A stretch of 64,000 bases of DNA from Voacanga thouarsii. Taxonomy: Eukaryota > Streptophyta > Magnoliopsida > Gentianales > Apocynaceae. Positions within the stretch are counted from its first letter, which is position 1. Each line of letters opens with the position of its first letter. The notes below the pieces were generated by a model. The model did no database searches, had not been told where the DNA came from, and was given only the letters and a program-made list of their open reading frames with translations. Where the stretch lies: the NCBI GenBank assembly GCA_026120185.1, contig JANUWF010002121.1, positions 1,487,501 through 1,551,500 on the forward strand. Direction: 5' to 3'. A program made the position numbers and the translations under genes. Of this stretch, positions 12,955-22,951 are shown piece after piece.

Positions 12955-13139
12955 ATACTCGAAATACATATTTGTAAGTATGTATGTATTTGAAATTAAA
13001 ATATGAGTACACCAAAACTCGCTAACGATCCCAAAAATGGCCACCAAAAGTTAGCATTGGAAATCAACAAGAATGAGAAAGAACTAGAGAAACATAAACC
13101 AACAAGAAATGGAGAAAGGTTATATGATTTCGGGGATTG

Positions 13140-13608
13140 AAACATTTTCATTTTTTGCAAGTTTTTTTAAAAGTAGTCACTAATCAATTGCTAATTAGCC
13201 CCATTTAACGACCGTCAATAAGAAAAAATATATATATAATATTTTTTAAAAAAAATTTTGGTTGTTTTTCAATGGCTAATTAGCATTCGATGAGTGAAGA
13301 AATATTACGAAAAATAAACAAATAATTTTTTAGTCAAATAGTGACCAAATAGCAACTGTCAAATAATCTATCACTATTTAGCGATAGAATTGCAACTAAA
13401 AAAATATTATTAAAAAAAGATAAAAGTGAAATATATATATACATGGTTAGTAATCTATCATTGTTCGGTTGGTATTTTTTATGCAAAAATGATTGCTAGA
13501 GTCAGCATTCATTTGTGACCGAGTAGCAATGGACATGTAGATCGATTGGACCGATAGAAATAATGATGGCACTAAAAGCAATCACAAAATGAACTATTTG
13601 TTGTAGTG
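13140..13608. mobile_element. CACTA-like element end with AGC-rich subterminal repeats
   Basis: It ends in TTGTTGTAGTG at 13608, the complement of CACTACAACAA. Its body carries many short motifs such as GGCTAATTAGC, TTTAGCGATAG and TAGCAACTG in both orientations, typical of En/Spm subterminal binding-site clusters. The left terminus was not found. Confidence 0.5.
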
Positions 13609-13775
13609 TAAGTAAAATATTTTATTTAAAATAAGGGATTATACAATTAAATGTGACTAATATTTTTATTTTTTTATTTTTATATCATAAATGGAAGCTA
13701 CAAAATATATATAATGTATTATCTTAATGTGTCTTGGTTAATGTAGGATGAATTAAGCTAATGTGTTAAGTCTAG

Positions 13776-14210
13776 TTTAAGCCGACGATATTGTCAGAGC
13801 AATTTCCCTCCTACCATAGCAATTTTCCTTTATTTTTTTAATGTCTTCTTTACCTTTCTTAATCAATTAAAATGAATTTACTAAATGTTTTCTTTTTTAA
13901 GGTCTACTTTCTTAATTTTTTTTTATCATCCCTCGAACTTTTCTCTCTCCTCTCTCCTCTCTCCTCTTTTCCATTTTCAATCTTCTCCACTCTCTCAATC
14001 TTCTCTCTTCATTTTCTCTCTCTTCCTCCTATCCGGATCTTCACTTTCTCTCTATCCCTATCCCCTCTTCCCTCTTGTTTCATCCTCAATATTCTCCACT
14101 CTCTCCAATCTTTTCTCTTCACTTTCTCTTAACCCTCTCTATCCTATCTCCCTTGGGATCTTCCCTTTCTCTCTATCTCTTTCCCCCTTTAATTCTCTTT
14201 CTAGTAAGTA
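13776..14210. mobile_element. Orphan Mutator-like terminal repeat with polypyrimidine tract
   Basis: It starts CGACGATATTGTCAGAGCAATTT-like and CCCTCCTACCATAGCAATTTT-like (my wording of the diverged copy), matching the outer 60 bp of the Mutator-like element at 15787, and runs into about 320 bp of CTCTC-rich DNA. No partner inverted repeat of its own is visible. Long open stretches on the plus strand here are products of the C/T composition. Confidence 0.45.
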
Positions 14211-14667
14211 AATAAACCTTGCAAACTACTCAAAAATGGGTGTCTAATTAATGAAACCTAATACAAAATAAAGAAGCACCATCTTGGACTTTTGGAAGAA
14301 ATTGTATACTTTTGGTTATTTGTCTTTGTACAAAGCAGTGGTTTACACTAGAACTCCATCTCCTCTACAGCTGCAATAATGCTTACTTGAAAAGTGAAAC
14401 ACAAAGGGTCGGTTGGAAATAATTAGTGTGATCCTACTTGTGAACTTGGATTAAATGACAAATGCATTTGAGTTTGGTGGCTGATTGAGTAGGCAAATAA
14501 AAAATAGGGTCTTTGCTCTTTGGATCCATTGCAAAGTGATCTTCTTGTTTTTCAAGATTTTAGGTTTAAACTTTATCATAATTGCTAGTTTCTAGAGAAG
14601 ATTGAAGCAAGATTAGAAGAACCCTCATGCGAGAGAATAGAGAGGAACTGGAGAGAGTAGATTAGGA
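14211..14667. other. Non-coding stretch
   Basis: No gene, repeat or element end that I can support. Confidence 0.5.
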
Positions 14668-15630
14668 AAAGACTATAAGAAAAAAGTAATTTAGCGACGG
14701 TCAAATCCATCTCTAATTGAGTTTAGCGACGGATTCGACCGTCACTAAAATGGGAGTATTATCAATGGAATGAAAATCTGTGGCTAACAGCAACAAACAT
14801 GTGATGGCTATTTAATTAATGACATTATAATTAAGTTTGAAACTAAATATTGTTTCTTGCAACGGATTAGCCATGACAAAAAAAATTATTTAAAAAAATT
14901 AATTAATTTAACAACGGATTTGCAACGGCAAAAAAAAATTATTTTAAAATTTAATTAATTTAGCAATAGATTTGTGACGGCCAAAAATTTTTATTTTGAA
15001 AAAAAATTAATTGGGAAACCCTGCTAACCCGACCCACGAAGAATATTATAATATTATGTTGGACATGGGGCTTGAACCCATATCATTGTTATGGGGCAGC
15101 ACGTGCTCCACCACTATACTATTGATGTTCTTGTGATTTTTTATGGTATGTATTAATTGTACAGTATATTGTTTTGTTGATTAGTGATAGATTTGCAATG
15201 GATTTACGACAGATCAGCAACGACCTAATTTTCCGTCTCAAATCCGTTGCAATTTAGCAATGGATTAGCAAAGGCTCGCACAAAAATAAATTAATTTTAG
15301 AAATTTGAAATTCCATCCTAAATCCATCGCAAATTAGTGAAGGATTTGCTAATTTGCGGCGGATTTGAATTTTCTTTAATTTTAATTTTTGATTAGATAA
15401 ATTCATTGCTAATCCATTGCTAATTAGCGAGGGATTTGAATTTTTATTAATTTTAATTTACAATTAAATGAGTCCGTCACAAATCCATAGCTAATTAGCG
15501 ACAGATTCCTGGCTATCGCAAATTCATCGCTAATTAGTGAAGGATTTGTGACAAATTTGAATTTTCTTTATTTTTAACTTATGGTTAGATGAATCTGTCG
15601 CTAATTAGTGACCAAAAAAAGTATTGAAGT
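14668..15630. mobile_element. Decayed CACTA-derived element with palindromic subterminal repeats
   Basis: The start GACTATAAGAAAAAA differs at two positions from a CACTACAAGAAAAAA terminus and is followed by TTTAGCGACGG, as in the CACTA end at 28266. Through to about 15630 the sequence is packed with variants of TTAGCGACGGATTTG and the palindromic GCTAATTAGC in both orientations. No coding region and no clear right terminus are seen. Confidence 0.5.
15056..15128 (-). pseudogene. tRNA-like relic (possible tRNA pseudogene or SINE head)
   Basis: The minus strand has an A-box-like TAGTATAGTGGTGGAGC and, 27 bases downstream, a perfect T-arm: stem ATGGG/CCCAT with loop TTCAAGC (GGTTCAAGCC as B box). 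I could not fold a convincing anticodon and acceptor stem. It could be a tRNA pseudogene or a tRNA-derived SINE fragment inside the decayed CACTA sequence. Confidence 0.3.
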
Positions 15631-15786
15631 TATTTGAGAAAATTTTGCTCTAATAGAAAGGAAGTTGCTTTGGCAATATCACAAACCTCTAGTTTAGGCT
15701 ATCCACCCAAAATCAAATTTTTTGATGTCAAATTTTTTAAATTCTGGTCAAATTAGGAAAACACGTGTATTTAGTATGTTTCTTTA

Positions 15787-16270
15787 GGTTTGCGATATTG
15801 CCAGAGCAATATTCCTCCTGCCAGTGCAATTTTTATTTTATGGACAAATTTACTCTTCTTTGGTCAATTCCAAATATTCTTTAAATCTCAATCTTCTTTA
15901 AATTTATCTCTCTCCTCTCCTATTCCTACACCTACATAATATTTTCTTCTCTCTCCTCTCTTACCTATTTCTTCTCTCTCCTCTGACGGTTTTCCTCCTC
16001 TCTCCCTCCTCTCTATTTTCTCTCTCCTATTGGGTCCTCTTCCTTTTTTCTCCCCTCTCATCTCTCCTCTCCTATTTCTACTCCTACATAATATTTTCTT
16101 CTCTCTCCTCTCTTACCTATTTCTTCTCTCTCCTGTCACGGTTTTCCTCCTCTTTCCTCTTTTCTCTTTTCTCTCTCTCTCCTCTCTCTCTCTTCTCTCT
16201 CCTCATGGGTCATATTCCTTTTTTCTCCCCTCTTCTCTCTCCTCTCTCCTCTCTCACTTGAAAAACTTCC
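15787..16270 (+). repeat. Left terminal inverted repeat, polypyrimidine-rich
   Basis: After about 115 bp of mixed sequence it becomes almost pure C/T (CTCTCTCC runs). A unit of about 130-150 bp containing CTACATAATATTTTCTTC is repeated (about 15930 and 16083), and a further partial copy lies at 16522. The plus-strand open stretch at 16030-16293 is a composition artefact. Confidence 0.7.
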
Positions 16271-16366
16271 TCCTCCTAATTTTCTTTCTCTAGTTTCTCA
16301 CCCTACTTTCCTTCTAGTCATCTTTTGTCTCCCATTCTCTTTCATATTCATCTTTTGTCCTCTTCG

Positions 16367-16533
16367 TGTCGGATTCTAATGTTTGTGAGGGGCACTTCAA
16401 TTCAAAAGTCCTTCTTGTTCTGTTGTTTGCTTTACAAGCTCCTGCAAGCATTGTTTTATGGATCAAAGTCTTGGCTTTTGATGGTACTGTGCCTGCCCTC
16501 TTCCAAATTGAATATCCTCCTACTCCTACATAA
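16367..16533 (+). pseudogene. Hydrophobic coding fragment inside the Mutator-like element
   Basis: One plus-strand frame reads through a strongly hydrophobic stretch including VLLVLLFALQAPASIVLWI and then ends at a stop after PPTPT, where TIR-like sequence resumes. It looks like a membrane-segment exon fragment. I am reminded of COR413-type cold-regulated membrane proteins, but this is a weak impression. No start, splice context or continuation is present, so a captured exon fragment is the best reading. Confidence 0.3.
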
Positions 16534-16838
16534 TATTTTCTTCACTCTCCTCTCTCATCTCATGGTTTTCCTCCTCCATTTCTTCTCTCTCCTCTCACCA
16601 TTCCTCTTTTTTTCTTCCTCTCACGGTTTTTCCTCTCTTTCTTCTCTCTCCTCACACCATGCCTCTCTCTTCTCTCTTTCTTCTGTTTCCCCTCTCTTCC
16701 CTCATACAGCTTCATATTCCTCTCACGGTTGTTTCTGTAGGGTGTGATGAAGAAGAGGACAATGGTGTAAAAGAAGTGTGGCTTCCTGATGAGATCAAAG
16801 AGATTAATCATGTTGAAGATTCTATGACAACATAGGAT

Positions 16839-17108
16839 TTGCAAAATCTATCGATTCTAATCATTCCGATGCTAGCAAAAAATGAAAAGAATAATGAAAA
16901 GGATGAGAAGAAATTGAAGGAAAAAGCAAAAAATGAAAAGGATAATGACAATGCCAAGAAAGAGAAGAAGGAGAATGAAAAGAATAGTGATAAGGAAGAG
17001 CAAAAAAGGAAAAAGAATAAGAAGAAACATGACGATTCTACTGATGAAGAGCTAGAGGAGCCTTGTGAAGCTGGGGATTCTGAAGAGATGCATTTCACAT
17101 TTTCCTAA
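16839..17108 (+). CDS. Lysine/glutamate-rich ORF in the Mutator-like element, function unknown
   Basis: An 89-codon frame dominated by K, E, N and D (for example NEKNSDKEEQKRKKNKKKH), ending in an acidic tail (DEELEEPCEAGDSEE). The frame continues upstream of its first methionine through a TAG stop near 16832 into VKEVWLPDEIKEINHVEDS, so the ORF is the 3' part of a longer broken reading frame. Low-complexity charged composition gives no family assignment. It may be captured host sequence or chance. Confidence 0.3.
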   Translation: MQNLSILIIPMLAKNEKNNEKDEKKLKEKAKNEKDNDNAKKEKKENEKNSDKEEQKRKKNKKKHDDSTDEELEEPCEAGDSEEMHFTFS

Positions 17109-17589
17109 TATATTCAGAAGGTTATGGACCACATTCAACAAACAACTAGAAGGAAGTCTTTAGCGTCTCATCTTACACGCAATATTTCAACGTAGATACA
17201 GATGTCGTCTTAAACAGATTGCTAAGTTTATTGTATCCTAGGAGTGGAGATTTTTTCAATAAGATTGATGCCAAATCCGATCTATAAGTTGCTTAAATGA
17301 TAATCTCTGTTGTGTCTTGTTTGAGATTGTCTTGACATTACATTCCGTTTAGCCTTCTAGAACACTTGTCTAGGATTTTCTCCCTGTTCACTATTGTTCT
17401 CTTAGTGGAGAATGTTGGACATATACCTTCATCTATTTTCCCTCTCATATGTGCACACAGTTAGAGACACTCTTTGAGACCAAAAGATTCAAAGTAGTAT
17501 CATCTAATAACAGAAATCTTAACAGCCACATCGTCATGATTCAAAATTCTCATTTTCTTACAAAAGGTTCGCAATCACTAAAATTATAT

Positions 17590-17922
17590 AGGAGTAGGAA
17601 TACGAGAGGAGAGAGGAGAGGGGAGAAAAAAGGAAGAGGACCCATGAGGAGAGAGAAGAGAGAGAGGAGAGAGAGAGAAAAGAGAAAAGAGAAGAGAGGA
17701 GGAAAACCGTGAGAGGAGAGAGAAGAAATAGGTAAGAGAGGAGAAAGAGAAAATATTATGTAGGAGTAGTAATAGGAGAGGAGGGAGGATAGAGGATAGA
17801 AATAAATTTAAAGAAGATAAAAATTTGAAGAATATTTGGAATTGACTAAAGAAGGATAAATTTGTCCATGGAATGAAAATTGCGCTGCCAGGAGGGATAT
17901 TGCTGTGGCAATATCGCCAGCC
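17590..17922 (-). repeat. Right terminal inverted repeat, polypurine-rich on the plus strand
   Basis: The inverted counterpart of 15787-16270: GAGAGGAGAG runs, CTCATGGG and ACATAATATTTTC phrases in reverse order, then ATTGCTGTGGCAATATCGCCAGCC at the end (quoted as short pieces of the terminal repeat). Together the two arms could form a very long hairpin. Confidence 0.7.
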
Positions 17923-17931
17923 ATTTCTTTA

Positions 17932-18317
17932 TTATAAATTTTTTTATTGAGAAATTATCATAGTTATATTTTGGTATGACAGTTTTACTACCGCTAAAGA
18001 TTGTATTAATTAAACCCATTGAGTTGGGATGGTGGCTTAATTACTGAACCTTCGAGTGGCTACTCTGTTACTCTGATGCCCCTTCAGCCTGTGTGTGACC
18101 GGGTGGTACTAAGAGCTTATTTTGTAAATGATGTAATGGCTAAAACGAGGTTTAGATAGGACCACACACTTGTCATCTATTTACAGTCGCAACAGAAATT
18201 CGATCGTGAAAGGAGGATAGTTGAACATGAAAACAAATAAATGACAATGACTAGCTAGGACTGTAATCACACACTTACATTAGTAGACCAACATAAAGGG
18301 GCAAATTATTGTAGGAT
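17932..18317. other. 3' flank of the MSR-like gene
   Basis: No other gene is seen. This stretch lies downstream of the minus-strand stop codon at 18318-18320 and should contain the 3' untranslated region and polyadenylation signals. I did not single out a poly-A site. Confidence 0.5.
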
Positions 18318-21300
18318 TTAACAGAAGCAAGAGTAAGCCATATGGCTCTTCTTTGTTATGTATGAGGACACATAATCTGTTGCAGAAGTTGAAGTTCTTC
18401 TGGCAAGTTCCAAAATCTGCGTCTTTCCTGACGCAATTCTCATCCCAACAACATTGCTTTGAAAGAGATTATAATGCGGAGTGACAAAAACATCACTTTG
18501 CGTGCACAGCGCGAAGTCGATCAACTTTTCGAGCTCAAAATTCTCCCAACCAAGGTACTTTGGCTTCATATCCTTAGCTATTATGGCTTCCTATAGCAAT
18601 TTTATGACATCGATAAAATGGACCACTTCTATAAGGTAATTCATAAACAACTGCAATGTATTACATAACCAAAAGTTTTTAAGCTTTCACATTTATTCAT
18701 TTTAAATGTTAAAATAATGTATTTATTGTAAGAAACTAATCCATATATATTTAATGCGAAAGAAAATATCCACTTGGGTACCACGCCAAGAAAGACATTT
18801 TAACTAGGCAAAGTTTTTATTGATACATGTGAGGGAATGGTAGTTTATCTCTTTTAAGAATTTGAAACACTAGCCTGAATTTAATTTTATCCTATTTGAC
18901 AGCATAAGAAGTTACTATGAAAGAGAATGGTAAAAGAAGAAGGCACACTTAGAATATAACAGCATTGGTTCGAATGGAATTATAAACTTATAAGTTTTGA
19001 AAGCTTATAAATTAAAAAAAAAAAAAAGAGGGAAAATAGACAATGGGTTTTGACAATGTTGTTACAATATAACGTCGAATTATATAACATGAAGAAAATT
19101 TGAGAAGTTTTAGTTATTTTTCATGAGAATTCCCTTCATGAAACCTTATGCGAATCATTCAATTTAACAATTTCTAAAGCAAGTATGAGGTTACCTTGGT
19201 AAATGTATTTGGAAAATATTCTCGCAATGAACCGAGACTCTCGTGCCATCTAGTTTGAGTCACATAGATGGTTGTGTCTCTTCCAAAACCGATCTTCTTC
19301 AAAAACTGACCTATCTCTTTAGCTTCACAGTATCTATCAAAGGTAACATTGTTTTGGTAACTCTTCTTCAATTCCTCAACATTCAAATCGATAGCAATAA
19401 ACTTCCCCAATGAATTGGTCCCCAAATGCTGCAACGTTCTCACCATAAAGTTTACCAATTCTTGAAACTCAGGTTGCAATTCCAAGCTTTCAAACATTGC
19501 CAAGCATTCATATGGAGTCATGTACTTGGTTTCCCGTGCATTTTCCGATGTTGACGAGGTGAAATAACTTGAAATCCTTAATTGTCTATGCTTCTTAAAT
19601 ATTGGTTCAATATTGTCTGTAATGAATTGCTTTGAGATTCTATTAGGAATCCTCATAGTAATGATCTTTTCTCTAGGAACATCAGATGGATAATCCTTCA
19701 CCACCTGAATAATACCTTCGAAACTTGCCACAAACTTGTCGATGTCATACACTTCTCCAAAGAGTCTGAAACGATTTTCATACATTTGATGGATTATATA
19801 TTGAAGCTCATGTTTTGAAAATCACACACACATGCATAAATATATATTACACATTTTCTATTCCAAAAGTATGAGCTTGATCTTATAAACTATACCAATA
19901 TGCAATGCAATTTTAGCATTTTTGGAATAGTGAACAGAGAAACTTTGGACTTAAATTTGTTGTTGACTATTAATGATTTACAAAATCTAAAATACAAGAT
20001 AATATACTTACCTCTTTACTCTAGCTTTGGTCCCTATTATATCAGGAAGAACAACTGCTGCTCCAAGATGCTTGGCTATGATAATTGCATTGCTAATCTA
20101 GGATTAATTCAAGAGGAAAAACTTTGTTAAATCATTCGAGCTTTGGAAACAAAATGTTTATACCCAACCACATCTTCAAAGGAGTGCTGGTAATAAAAAA
20201 GATAGCATATCCGGAGAGTGAGAAGTATAGAAATTATTTTTACCTCCACGGCACGATACTCCAGGCCATTAGTTAGTGAAAGGAATATGTACCCTTTTGG
20301 TTGCTTTTGTACTTCTGTGAAGGAAAATCAGAACCAAGGATGAAAATTTTAATAATTATAAACTTCAATTACCGTTAATTTCAATTGACATCTAATGCTC
20401 ATTATTCTGTTATGTAAATTGGATTCTTTTTTAATTCCTTTAAGAGCTAAATAACTAAAGTTAAATCTTTATGAGTTTTATGTATTAAAAAATGATTATG
20501 AATTATTGTTTTTATCAATTTCAAGTTCACTTCAAATACAAACAGAACATTTATATCTACAACATCCTTAATTGGCAACTTACCCCACGATGGCTTTCTC
20601 CAACAAGGCTTTAGTATTTCACGGTCTTCCTTCCATGGACCACTACTCAGACTGGTGAGTCTAACCGGGTGTTGCTTTGAAACTTGCATCACATCATGTT
20701 GGATTCGTGAAGATATTTGGACGTTAACCTTTAAAAGACGAAAAGACCCAATTCAGCTGATATTGATATCATTTTTCCCCCTCCTTTGAAACAAGAATAA
20801 GAAAAGGTAATGACCACACCAAGATCTTAAATATAAAACATGAAATCATAAGGATGGCACTTAGCAAAAAGTGAGATTGATGTAACTCATATTTGATAAT
20901 TCAATTAACTCGAATTATTGGAATAATTTGTCATTTGAAGTTACATTTCATTACTTTGAAATGAAAATTTTGATTTTTAATCCAGTATTTATTAATTATT
21001 TACCTTTTCCCCCCCCCCTTTTAGTAGTAAGTGTAGTTATACGGCTCATGAGTAATAGAAAATTATCTCCTTATCAACTCCTAATCCTACCACTTGTCGT
21101 AAGATAATTTAGGTGCACAATAATGTTCCAATTTTCCTTAAAAAATAATCCACTGCCAATATCTTGCAGAAATTTCTTCGTACCAAAATATTTTTCTTTT
21201 TCTAAATTCTAGTTAGTCTATACGCAAAGACGGATCTAGGGAGGAGGCAGTGGCTGCTTCTCAAAACTTTTCAAATTACCTTTTGCTTTAGAAAACAAAC

Positions 21301-22502
21301 CTCAATTAAAAAAAAAAAAAAACCTATAAATTTTACATCTCACTTTTCAAAAATTTTGTAAAATTTTTAATATTATGTCACTGTGTGCTCTCTCTCCATC
21401 ATAAAGGACTCCCATTCTGATGAAATCTGAAGTCAAGTGCCGCCATCCTTTGGACATTCCAAATCCAATCAACCTTGTCATACACTTTTTCCTTATCAAA
21501 GTATCCATTCGGGGATGGATGCTCAGGTGGGCAACCGAGTAAACAGGTAATGCCTAAACGATTGAAGCAAGAGCAAGCGGCGGGATTGAATACCAGGATC
21601 GAATCAAAGTTCACGCCGCCAATTGAACACATAATTAGTGAAGAGAGGTTCATCCTTTTTTATTTTTCTTTTTTCTATTTTATTTTTTTAAATTTATAAT
21701 ATTATTGAGATGTCACATAACAAAGCTGAAAGAAATTTATTTTCCTTTCTGCTGATCTGACTGAAAAAGAAACCTAGGAAAATATTATAAATTTGGGTTT
21801 TATAGAAAAATTTTATTTAAAAAAAAAAAAGAAAAGCATTGACAAACCAAATGCAAAAGACTTGTCCTAAAATTAAAAAACTTTAGAGCTCCTTCCAAGA
21901 AATGCAATTTGAAGTTCTTGCCAAGGAATAATGAACAAGATTCTATTAGGGTTTCAAAAGAAAAGAAAATAAAAGGAAAACGAAAGGCAAAAATGTAAAA
22001 GCAATCATGATCAATGGACGTATCAGTATTTTCCATCTTAATCTTCTCAAAACATTGAGATATGCAAGAAAAAGCCGATCGAAGTTACTTGAGCCACAAA
22101 AATATGGAAAGAGTTAGAAAAGGAATTCTTGAACTTTTTCTTAGTAAAACTTGAACGTTAAAGAAATTCACAAGGTAATTATCTGGTCTTGAACTTGAGA
22201 CAACATTTGAAAAACGAACTTCCTCAGATTGTTCACAGTGAGTAGAAAAAATTCTATGGTAAAGTACTCTCACTTCAATCAAACAAGACTTATTATCATA
22301 ATTGCATATAATCACAATATGCAGTGTATAAAACCAGTGGACGATCACTAAAGAAAAGCACAGATAAAATCAAAGGAAAAAATAGGTACAGGATACTCAC
22401 GAGAATTGGATCAAGATGGTCCTTCTTAATCATGTTACCCAGCATTATGAACATTGAGACTGTTAGAACAGTCGCTACAACTTGCCTCAAGTCCACTGCC
22501 AT
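18318..22502 (-). CDS. MSR1: MSR1-like O-fucosyltransferase-family protein (mannan synthesis related), six exons
   Basis: Exons on the minus strand: 22502-22401, 20728-20584, 20314-20244, 20097-20012, 19765-19195, 18590-18318. All introns are GT-AG and all phases agree, giving 1248 nt, 415 residues. The start MAVDLRQVVATVLTVSMFIM forms a type II signal-anchor membrane segment. Then come GPWKEDREILKPCW, QKQPKGYIFLSLTNGLEYR, AKHLGAAVVLPDIIGTK, VYDIDKFV, IPNRISKQFI, IGFGRDTTIYVTQTRWHESL, RIASGKTQILE and the C-terminal SHMAYSCFC. These are the landmarks of plant MANNAN SYNTHESIS RELATED proteins (PF10250 relatives), Golgi proteins that support CSLA glucomannan synthases. About 415 residues is normal for the family. 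The upstream in-frame MYENRF before exon 5 is intronic; the TTTCAG acceptor restores the phase. It is the only intact host gene seen. MSR1 versus MSR2 orthology is not resolved. Confidence 0.9.
20729..22400 (-). other. Intron 1 of the MSR-like gene, with an unidentified open stretch
   Basis: A 1.67-kb intron between GTGAGT (donor after 22401) and an AAAG acceptor at 20729-20732. At 21399-21653 it contains an 84-codon minus-strand frame less AT-rich than its surroundings (PPEHPSPNGYFDKEKVYDK, DWIWNVQRMAALDFRFHQNG). I do not recognise it. It could be a captured gene fragment or chance. The rest is AT-rich with poly-A, poly-C (21010) and poly-T runs. Confidence 0.5.
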
Positions 22503-22905
22503 AGTTCTTTCTTCCCCCCCACCGCTCTCTCCTTCTGCGTATGTTTATATATTTCTGTGTAAGCAATATATATCTATGTAGGCTAAAGCTTTCGTTTCCT
22601 TTAGTTTGGCTGTCCGCAGAGTAAAAGGAGAAGACAATGCAACACCGCCTAGAGTAGGAAGTAGGGAAGAAAGCAACGGAGGCGCTTAAATAAGGAAGGT
22701 GACAACAAAGACAGCTCATAAAAGGCTGATATACACACCATGAGAAGTAGTTCACGGAAAGCACGAAACCTTTCAGCACGAAAATAGGCAAATTAAACTC
22801 TAAGCCCTTGAACTATAGGCCCGTTTTAGTTTAGCATCTCAATTGTGTTTCATTGGAATTTATCCCTACATTTTTTTAAAAATAATCTTTCCATTTTAAC
22901 TGACG
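22503..22905 (-). promoter_or_regulatory. Putative promoter and 5' leader of the MSR-like gene
   Basis: The interval between the MSR start codon and the (TA)n tract. Reading leftward, a TATA-like AAATATATAAACAT lies at 22554-22541, which would give only a very short leader. A C/T-rich leader (GGGGGGAAGAAAG on the minus strand) adjoins the ATG. There is no second gene in the interval, so the viral remnant and microsatellite form the distal promoter. The TATA choice is tentative. Confidence 0.3.

Positions 22906-22908
<3 letters not shown>

Positions 22909-22949
<41 letters not shown>
22909..22949. repeat. (TA)n microsatellite, left flank of the viral remnant
   Basis: About 20 AT units ending directly at the start of the pararetroviral sequence. 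Confidence 0.95.

Positions 22950-22950
<1 letters not shown>

Positions 22951-22951
<1 letters not shown>

Larger units (their letters stand above)
15787..17922. mobile_element. Mutator-like element with long terminal inverted repeats
   Basis: The ends GGTTTGCGATATTGCC (left) and, inverted, GGCTGGCGATATTGCC (right) open inverted repeats of at least 330 bp. The flanks GTTTCTTTA (15778-15786) and ATTTCTTTA (17923-17931) form a 9-bp target duplication with one mismatch, the length typical of Mutator-like elements. The 2.1-kb element has no transposase. Its interior holds a broken hydrophobic coding piece and a lysine/glutamate-rich ORF, so it may be a Pack-MULE carrying captured host fragments (inference). 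Confidence 0.7.

Noticed and set aside
13872..14211. Two long overlapping plus-strand open frames rich in Leu, Ser, Phe and Pro
   Set aside because: They lie in a C/T-only tract; stop codons need A or G, so open frames arise from composition.
16030..16293. 87-codon open frame
   Set aside because: Inside the polypyrimidine arm of the Mutator-like element; same composition artefact. The G/A-rich counterpart at 17449-17712 is rejected for the same reason.
18001..18100. SINE-like stretch downstream of MSR
   Set aside because: I could not find both Pol III boxes or a poly-A/T tail with target duplication.
19766..19785. MYENRF as start of the MSR coding exon
   Set aside because: The TTTCAG acceptor at this point puts these codons in the intron; using the acceptor joins exon 4 in phase with the family sequence.
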